Assembly: GCA_015680685.1 (NCBI GenBank)
Contig: MNCI01023539.1
Location: 135,089 to 160,115 of the forward strand
DNA: 25,027 bases
Reading direction: 5' to 3'
Source of the DNA: Gnetum montanum
Taxonomy: Eukaryota; Streptophyta; Gnetopsida; Gnetales; Gnetaceae
Shown: positions 18,628 through 25,027 of the stretch, piece after piece
How the letters are laid out: each line of letters begins with the position of its first letter
How positions within the stretch are numbered: the stretch's first letter is position 1
Notes under the pieces: generated by a model
Told to the model about the DNA's origin: nothing
Seen by the model: only the letters and a program-made list of their open reading frames with translations
The model's database searches: none
Made by a program: the position numbers and the translations under genes

Positions 18628-20870
18628 ATGGAGACAGAGGAAATGAAATGGCAAGAGGTGATTCTGTCAGGGCCTGCCATGGCACCACATCTGAAGAAAA
18701 TAGAGGAGAAGGAAGAGGATCATGAACTTGAGAGGGAAAGTGGAGAGAGGAGAAGAGGTAGAGATGTACTTGTGGCTGTAGATCATGGGACAGGCAGCAA
18801 GCATGCCTTTGATTGGGCTGTTGTGCACTTCTGCAGATTGGCTGATACCCTCCATCTTGTTCATGTTGTGACTGGTTAGCCTCTGCTTTTTTATCCCTCT
18901 CCCATTTTTCAGTGTTTTGGGGTAGATAAGTTTGAAATGATCAAAGTTATGGAATTTGTGATTATGAACTTCTGGGTATTTGTGGTTTTAAATTTCCAAA
19001 TATCTGGGTTGGTTTTGTTTCCTTTTGGACTTAATATTCTCTTGAGAGATTAGACTTGGTTGACTGCACATCTTTGAATTTGTATGGACTAGACAATTTC
19101 TCCGTTTTGGCTTGGTTTTATACTTGTCGGTCACGCAGTTTTTTTTCTTTTTTTTTATGGAAATGCATGGTTTTCTAATCCCTGGACTGTCAGTTTCGCT
19201 TTCGTTGACATTGTCTGTATTTGACCCTGTTTAAATATATATATATGTATATATATATATATTCAGTTCTGTAAAAATTGATTGCGAACATGCATATTTA
19301 AGGACCAATTCTTGTTTTTATTAATGGGTTCGTGTTTTTATTGTTTTCTGGTCCGGACAGTTGATGCTGTTTTTTCTTACTCGTTGATATCCGTTGGGCT
19401 TTTGAAATACAAAAATATGTGCAACAACTCTGCGTTCGGTATTAAGAATGCATAGTTAAATGACGTGTACTTGTTTCAAGTCAGTTCCAGGCAAATCATA
19501 ATCCCTTCATAGGCTACAACAATTTGCTTTCGATAAAATCTAACTTTGAACTGTTATCAAGTATCAGGCACCCACAAACGCCTGTTGGCCAGTGTCTATG
19601 AGTGACATCTATGCAAAGCAATATGAAACTGGTCATCGTTAAAAACTTTTTATTTATTAATTTATTCCAGATATAAATAACGAGATATTGGTTGAATCTG
19701 CCCGAACCATGATGGAAAAGCTTGCTAAGGAGGCTGCAGAAGTTGCCATGGTAATATACCAGTTCTATGGTCAAATTCTCTATCAGTTTTAATTTCAATA
19801 TTTTTTAATCTTTCTGCATTTTCATTGGATAAATATTCAAAAAAAGTGATAATGGAAACCTACGATAAACAATGGCTCCATGAGAGAATTCCATGGGTTA
19901 ATAAATGGAATATTCAATAGTATATTCTCTATTCTGATTCTAACTAAGTTTGCAATTGGGCAAAACAAACAATATTTCAGTAACTAGGAAAGTCTACAAG
20001 GAAAAAAACACTTCTATTTGAATAGTATCAGGGAAAGCCTTAATTTAAAGGCAAACTATTTATCTGATACTATTTCTCATTAATTATGATGCACAATTAG
20101 CAGAGCACAAATGAGATCTTATCATCTGAAAATTGAAACAGATAGTAAAAATTTCTGGTGAAAAATGAATATGCAGAGTGCACAATACAAATAGAACTGA
20201 AGATGAATGTTACATTTTCCTATGTATTAAAGCACATTAGACATAGATGAGATATTATAGTGGCAAATTTGGTTATTCCACCTATGACTAAGACCAATTT
20301 GTAATTTTCTTAATGATGTTTTCAAAACTCATAGCATGTATATTTCTACTGTCAATAGATCTAGAGGATATACACCTATGTAATAAAATTTTAATTTCAA
20401 TTTCTTAATCTTTTAAAATATTGTACATTTTAAGGTGCAAACTAAAGGCATGATTTTGGAGGGTGACATTGCCAAGGCACTTTGCCGGGAAGCTGAAAGA
20501 CTCAGGCCTGCTGCACTTGTGATGGGAACAAGAGGCCTAGGAATCATCAAAAGGTAACACATAATTTTGATCATTCTGGTCAACAAAACGGATTCTATTA
20601 ATCCTATCGTTTTGGATTTTGAGCTATTTTTTGTTCTGGCATCATACAGTCTGTTCTATGGAAGTGTAAGTGAATACTGTTATCGCCATTGCATCTGCCC
20701 AGTGGTCATTGTTCCATCCAAAGGTAATGAGTAGTTTTGATTATCTTTCTGATTTTCATTGATTCTTATGTTACAGTAATTTGAGAATACCGAATTTTAC
20801 TCTACATTAATGTTCACTGACCTAAACAATTTGGGTTGTGACAGAGGCTGGGGATGTATCAGTAATATAG
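18628..20870 (+). CDS. RD2: Universal stress protein (USP) domain gene, RD2-like, five exons
   Basis: Exons 18628-18874, 19671-19750, 20435-20553, 20650-20723 and 20845-20870 join to 181 codons plus TAG. All four introns (796, 684, 96 and 121 nt) have GT...AG ends and compatible phases. An in-frame TGA at 18616-18618 precedes the ATG. An acidic N-terminal extension of about 45 residues ends LERESGERRRGRDVLVAVDH. The USP alpha/beta fold follows: KHAFDWAVVHFCRLADTLHL, ESARTMMEKLAKEAAEVAM, EGDIAKALCREAERL, LVMGTRGLG. The nucleotide-binding signature G-2x-G-9x-G-S is intact (GTRG, nine residues, GSVSEY), followed by CPVVIVPSKEAGD. It closely resembles Arabidopsis RD2, a desiccation-responsive single-domain USP. 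The C-terminus lacks the final DW I remember from RD2. Such proteins are thought to be soluble and to bind ATP; the exact role of this one is unknown. Nothing suggests a pseudogene. Confidence 0.92.
19234..19262. repeat. AT microsatellite in intron 1
   Basis: About 28 bases of alternating AT, interrupted once by TG, within intron 1 of the stress-protein gene. Likely length-variable. Confidence 0.9.
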
Positions 20871-22252
20871 AAGAAGTTTGTCTTGTGGTCATTTTATCGG
20901 CCATTGTTTGCTTTCTGAACCAGTGTGGCTGTTAGTGCTGTTGTTGAACTGGTTTTTCTGGGTCTGTCATGTGTTCATGATGATGTCATGCCAATTTCAG
21001 AAGAGAGGTGTTGCATTTTCAAGTATATTTGGTCACTTTGTCACTAAGTAATGGTTAACAAGTTTGAAAGGATTGCACTGTGGAATGTTGTATTAACTAC
21101 TGGAACTTGTGAATTTGTTTAAAAATCTTCAATTTCAAGAATTTGTATAAGCACAAACTTCATGTTAATATCTAAAAACGAAATCTATTTGGTTTATTCT
21201 TTACGTACAGTCGTTGGCATAATTTCTCTCTTACATATTACCCAGCAGCAGCATCACGGCATTAATATATAAAAATTAGTTAGAAACATTTTTGTTAATG
21301 AGTTTAATAATTGTTTGCAGCTATTTGAATTTAATTATGTTAATAAATTTTAGGATAAATAGCAATGTCGAAACAGGAACTAGATCAATTTTGTAACGAT
21401 TTTATAGTCATTTTGATACTTAACCATGGACCATCTTAGTGCCTTTCTCTGTATGTGTTACATGTACATTTTCATAACTTCACAGAAGAGGTAGCCAACC
21501 GAACATGTCATTCTAGTTCAGTTTACAATTCTAATTCAGTTTTCTATACAACTTATTCTTTTAAGGACGAAAAACCAAAGTCTATCCATTGGTGGCCAGC
21601 CAAACATACAAACAAGAAACTAATGGCTATAGCTAAAAACACACTTGAAAAGCGGGCATGGGTTTGGGCGACAGTTAATTTTATTTTTTTACAGAGCTTT
21701 TCTGAGATCATTCATGTCTAAGGAAGGATGGCTGAAAACAGGGTATCTTTGAGAAATCAATATTGCAACTGAAAAATTTTGAAAAATCAATTACAAGAAT
21801 TGAACCAGCTCAACGAAAAAAATTAACATACAAAGTGATAATTAGTGATATGCTTGAAATAATGCTTGTTGGTTGGCTTAAGGTGCTATGCTAGATTTTA
21901 AATCCAATACCTTGGTGTATGGCAATGCTAGCTAGCCATTTGGCCAACAGCAATTTTCAAGTGTACAACTTGTTAGAAAATATGGGAAAATAGGATTTAA
22001 ATTTATACTAAAGTGTTTGAGTGTTTAACTTGCATATGAGGCTGCGGTTCACGTTTCACGCTTCATAGTTCTCTTTTCTAAAATATAAAAGTGTTATTTA
22101 AAAAATAGAAAACTTTTGGAAATTGAAATGGATTATTCAAATTGTTGTTAGATATAGAGTTAGTTAGAATGGGGTTAATTAAAAAATAATTTTAATTTTA
22201 GTTTCTAAAATGATTATTATCATTGTGGGGGGTGGGACCCCGAAAAAAGAAT
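20871..22252. other. 3' flank of the stress-protein gene and intergenic DNA
   Basis: The first 250 nt or so probably hold the 3' untranslated region, but I see no canonical AATAAA close to the stop. The rest is AT-rich. An 88-codon plus-strand open frame at 21455-21721 has no domain I recognise, no introns I can connect and no supporting context, so I do not call it a gene. Nothing else stands out. Confidence 0.5.
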
Positions 22253-22258
22253 TTTATT
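22253..22258 (-). terminator. Polyadenylation signal of the LINE
   Basis: The minus strand reads TTAATAAAATTC, about 240 nt after the ORF2 stop, giving a plausible AATAAA for the LINE transcript. It is followed by a T-rich and then G-rich stretch rather than a poly(A) tail, so the exact 3' end is unclear. Confidence 0.4.
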
Positions 22259-22496
22259 AATAGAAACCAAAATTTAGTACATATGCTACTTCAAGACATA
22301 TAGATGAGGAAAGGAGGAAGAGAAATCGTGTTGATTGAGATTATTATAGAGGAAATATGTTAAACTTAGCATTCCACAGGGTGTGGAAATGCATTCCAAA
22401 GAGCAACCATTCGTTGAAATGTGTATCTTTTCCAAATGAGAACAAAGGTGGAAGAAAGAGGAAAAAGGCCAAATGGTGTAAAAAACTGTGGCTTAA

Positions 22497-25027
22497 TTAG
22501 GAGACTCTCTTTTGAAGCGAGGCTTGATGATGGTGATTACTTGGATCTCCAATATGACTCCATGGCTGCAATAAGAAAAACAATTGGTTAGCATTCATCT
22601 TGAATTTTGGGGCTTGAGATATAATTTGGAAGTGAACATGCCGAAGAATTTGCATTTTTTCCGAAGTAGTTAGTTGTAAGGAGTTTGAAATAATTGTCTT
22701 TTGAAAAAGTGTGGTACATCTACGTTTCCAAATATTATATAAGATGATGGGCCTAAGGATCTTCCATAGGAAATGAGAGTTTTTGGACCTGATAGGTAAG
22801 AAACCAAACATTACGGCCTCTTGTGTAAGAGTGCATGAGGGAAAAACCTTAGAAGCCCATTCCCATGCATGCTGAGCAAATGGGCAAAGCCAAAAAACAT
22901 GGACAAAGGTTTCAGGGTCATTATATAAAGGGCACTTAAGGGAGTGAATCCCAAGGTATGCTAAACGTTTCCCGATTGGGAGACCTTGATGAAGAAAACA
23001 CCAAAGGAATTGTTGAATTTTGGGAAGAGTCGGGAGATGCCAAATTTGGTTGAAAAGAGAGATCCAAAAATCCTCAGATTCTTGTTTATTCCAAGATCGA
23101 TTACAGCGTAGAATGACTTCGGAAGAATCGTGTAACAATTGGAAGGGAACATGTGGCCGATAAGGAAAAATTTTTGACCCATTAGACCAATAGAGGCCAT
23201 GAAATAGACCTTGGATAGCACCATCTAGGTGTAATGATTGATGAAGAAATGTATGTATCTGGTGGAAGCAATGCCGCATTGCTTTTGAAGCTCCATATAG
23301 GTTTTCAAACACTTCCCAAGAAATCCATTGATTAGCAAGACGAAGACAATTAAGGGAAATCACTCCCTTCCGGTACCAAATAATGGCTAATCTTGCATTA
23401 GTAATGGCAAAAGGGGCAGGGGTCAAGGGTAACCACCAAGGGCAAAGCATGGGAAGGAGAGTAGGGTTAAGATGGATATTAGACCAATTAATATGATGGT
23501 GGAGAACTTGCCAAGCCTTCCATATGCTTTTGAATACATGGGAACCAGGAATGGAGATAGAATGAGGAGAGAAAATCCAATTAATAGGATGGATGTTTTT
23601 CCAAAAAGGCTTATGTTTAGGAAAACTTTGATGAAGCCTTAGCTGGAGAAGATTCCCAATTATGTCCGAGGTGTCCAGATGTTGCACTAACCACTTAGCA
23701 ACTAAGGTGAGACCCTGTTTGTAGGAATTCAATAGACCTAATCCTCCTTTGTTTCTAGGAAGAGTGACAATGTTCCAAGCAACACGATGAAAACCTTGTT
23801 GGGAATCTTTAGATGACCACATGAAGTCTCGAAATAACCGTTCCAAGTTTTGATAGGCTGTGTGGGAACGAGCCCAACATGAGGAATAATACACATGGGT
23901 AGATGCACAAATGGATTTACAAACAAGATATTTTCCTGCCAAGGTAAGGGGCTTAGTCTTCCACTTTTCAGTTTTCTTACGAATACGAGAGATAACTAGC
24001 TCCCACAGAGTAGAAGTAGGACCACAAAATCGAAAAGGGATTCCCAAGAGTTTCATGATCTCATGGTCTTGGATTAATTTCCATGGATAGGTGGGGAGTT
24101 TACTATAATTGTTATGAAAATTGTATATAGAAGATTTAGACCAATTAATGGTAGAACCAGAGAGAGAACAATATTGCTCTACTTGGGCTAAAAGTCGTTT
24201 AACATTATCGGTTGTATTTTGGATTAGAAAAAAAGAGTCTTCAGCAAAATGCATATTAAGCAGTTGATGTTGAGGAGAGGAAAAGCACACGCCATACAGC
24301 ATCCCTGATTGAATATCATGGTTAATTTGATGGCAAAGGAAATTCGTAGCAATGATAAAGAGATAAGGGGCAAGAGTACAACCTTGTCTTATTGATCTAT
24401 GTATTGCAAAGGGGGCGGTGATGCCAAAGGTGGTGGCTATTCTCGCATTAGCATCTGAGAAGAGACATTTCACCATATGAAGATACTTGGAGCAAAAACC
24501 TAGTTTTGACATAGTTTGAAGGATAAAGTCTCATTTAATGTTGTCGTAGGCCTTGGCATAGTCCAATTTCATCAAAAGGATGTCTTGGCCATCATCCTCA
24601 GCCCACTGCAAACCTTCCCAAGCAGCCACAACATTATCTAAGATATAACGCCCTGGGACAAATCCGGTTTGTTGAGGGGATATAGTTTTATGAAGGAATT
24701 TTTTCAAACGTAAGGCTAAGCATTTGGCCTAAATTTTGTATCCCACATTAAGAAGAGTAATGGGTCGCCAATTAGCTATACTAGTAGGGTCTCCTGATTT
24801 GGGAAGGAGGCGAATAATCCCAAGATTTAAATTTGGTGCAAGAGAACCAAGATGGATAGCCTCTTTAATTACTTGGAAAAGGTCATGGCCAACAAGATTC
24901 CAATGCCTTTGAAAAAACTCAACAGGGAACCCATCATATCCAGGAGCTTTCCCAGAGCTGAGTTTGAAATAAGCGTGTTGAAGCTCTTCTTGAGTGATAT
25001 TAGCATCCAGGGTGTGAGACATGGATG
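22497..25027 (-). pseudogene. LINE ORF2 reverse transcriptase (two stops, altered active site)
   Basis: From the window edge: ELQHAYFKLSSGKAPGYDG, FFQRHWNLVG, IIRLLPKSGDPTSIANWRP, ITLLNVGYKI, a TAG at 24729-24731, then AKCLALRLKKFL, TGFVPGRYILDNV and MKLDYAKAYDNIK. A TGA at 24531-24533 stands where Trp is usual. From 24512 the frame is open for 671 codons. RQGCTLAPYLF is the usual RQG.PLSP.LF box, and the catalytic FADD box reads FAED. The post-RT region has KWKTKPLTLAGK, PRNKGGLGLLN and the zinc-binding-like CPLYNDPETFVHVFWLCPFAQHAW, whose second Cys is Tyr. No RNase H follows. The product would cut-and-prime new LINE copies in an active element; this copy is probably dead. Confidence 0.88.

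Larger units (their letters stand above)
22253..25027 (-). mobile_element. Plant L1-type LINE, 3' part
   Basis: The minus strand carries the RT-containing ORF2 of a non-LTR element, entering from beyond the window and ending at 22497. A 3' untranslated stretch follows, with AATAAA on the minus strand at 22258-22253. No poly(A) tail is seen after it. There is no LTR. The endonuclease and ORF1 would lie past 25027. The long open frame makes this the least decayed element in the window. Confidence 0.85.

Noticed and set aside
18667-18864. 65-codon minus-strand frame
   Set aside because: It is antisense to exon 1 of the stress-protein gene, whose plus-strand frame matches the USP family.
21455-21721. 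88-codon plus-strand open frame
   Set aside because: No domain, no splice partners, no promoter or homology that I recognise; such frames are expected by chance in this length of DNA.
22961-23926. Smaller minus-strand frames inside the LINE
   Set aside because: They overlap the 671-codon RT frame in other frames and show no family motif.

Overview
The window looks like nuclear DNA of a seed plant: AT-rich, packed with old retrotransposons, with one intron-containing host gene. The heavily decayed Athila/Tat-type Ty3/gypsy elements with many in-frame stops, and the absence of recent LTR pairs, would fit a large slow-turnover genome such as a gymnosperm. No sequence here proves the taxon.

Layout. 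(1) Positions 1-2985, minus strand: the 5' part of a gypsy element (element C): a probable 1.55 kb LTR, a primer-binding site, a leader with a short tandem array, and a gag-like frame running off the window. (2) Positions 2986-8683, minus strand: element A, an Athila-like gypsy relic readable as gag-protease-RT-RNase H-integrase, cut off inside the integrase exactly where the LTR of C begins. (3) Positions 8684-10689: no gene; it holds a possible plus-strand gypsy LTR. (4) Positions 10690-16740, minus strand: element B, a Tat-like gypsy relic with gag, protease, a second RNase H placed upstream of RT, RT, RNase H and integrase; its RT is split by a 0.6 kb insert. Its LTR side extends beyond 16739. 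(5) Positions 18628-20870, plus strand: the only host gene I can support, a five-exon universal stress protein gene resembling Arabidopsis RD2, whose splice phases all agree. (6) Positions 22253-25027, minus strand: the 3' part of a plant L1-type LINE with a long, nearly intact reverse transcriptase frame.

How it fits together. The stress-protein gene has an intact frame and motif set and is the likely functional unit. A G-box/ABRE-like CACGTG and a duplicated promoter segment lie just upstream. The retroelements flank it, all clear coding relics being on the opposite strand. Gypsy elements A, B and C carry many stops and lost catalytic residues. The LINE is much less decayed, but its catalytic FADD box reads FAED and it has two stops.

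I found no CRISPR array, rRNA, tRNA or bacterial-type operon. The most unusual observations are the second RNase H located before RT in element B, and two related short-repeat arrays in opposite orientation in and beside the LTR of element C.
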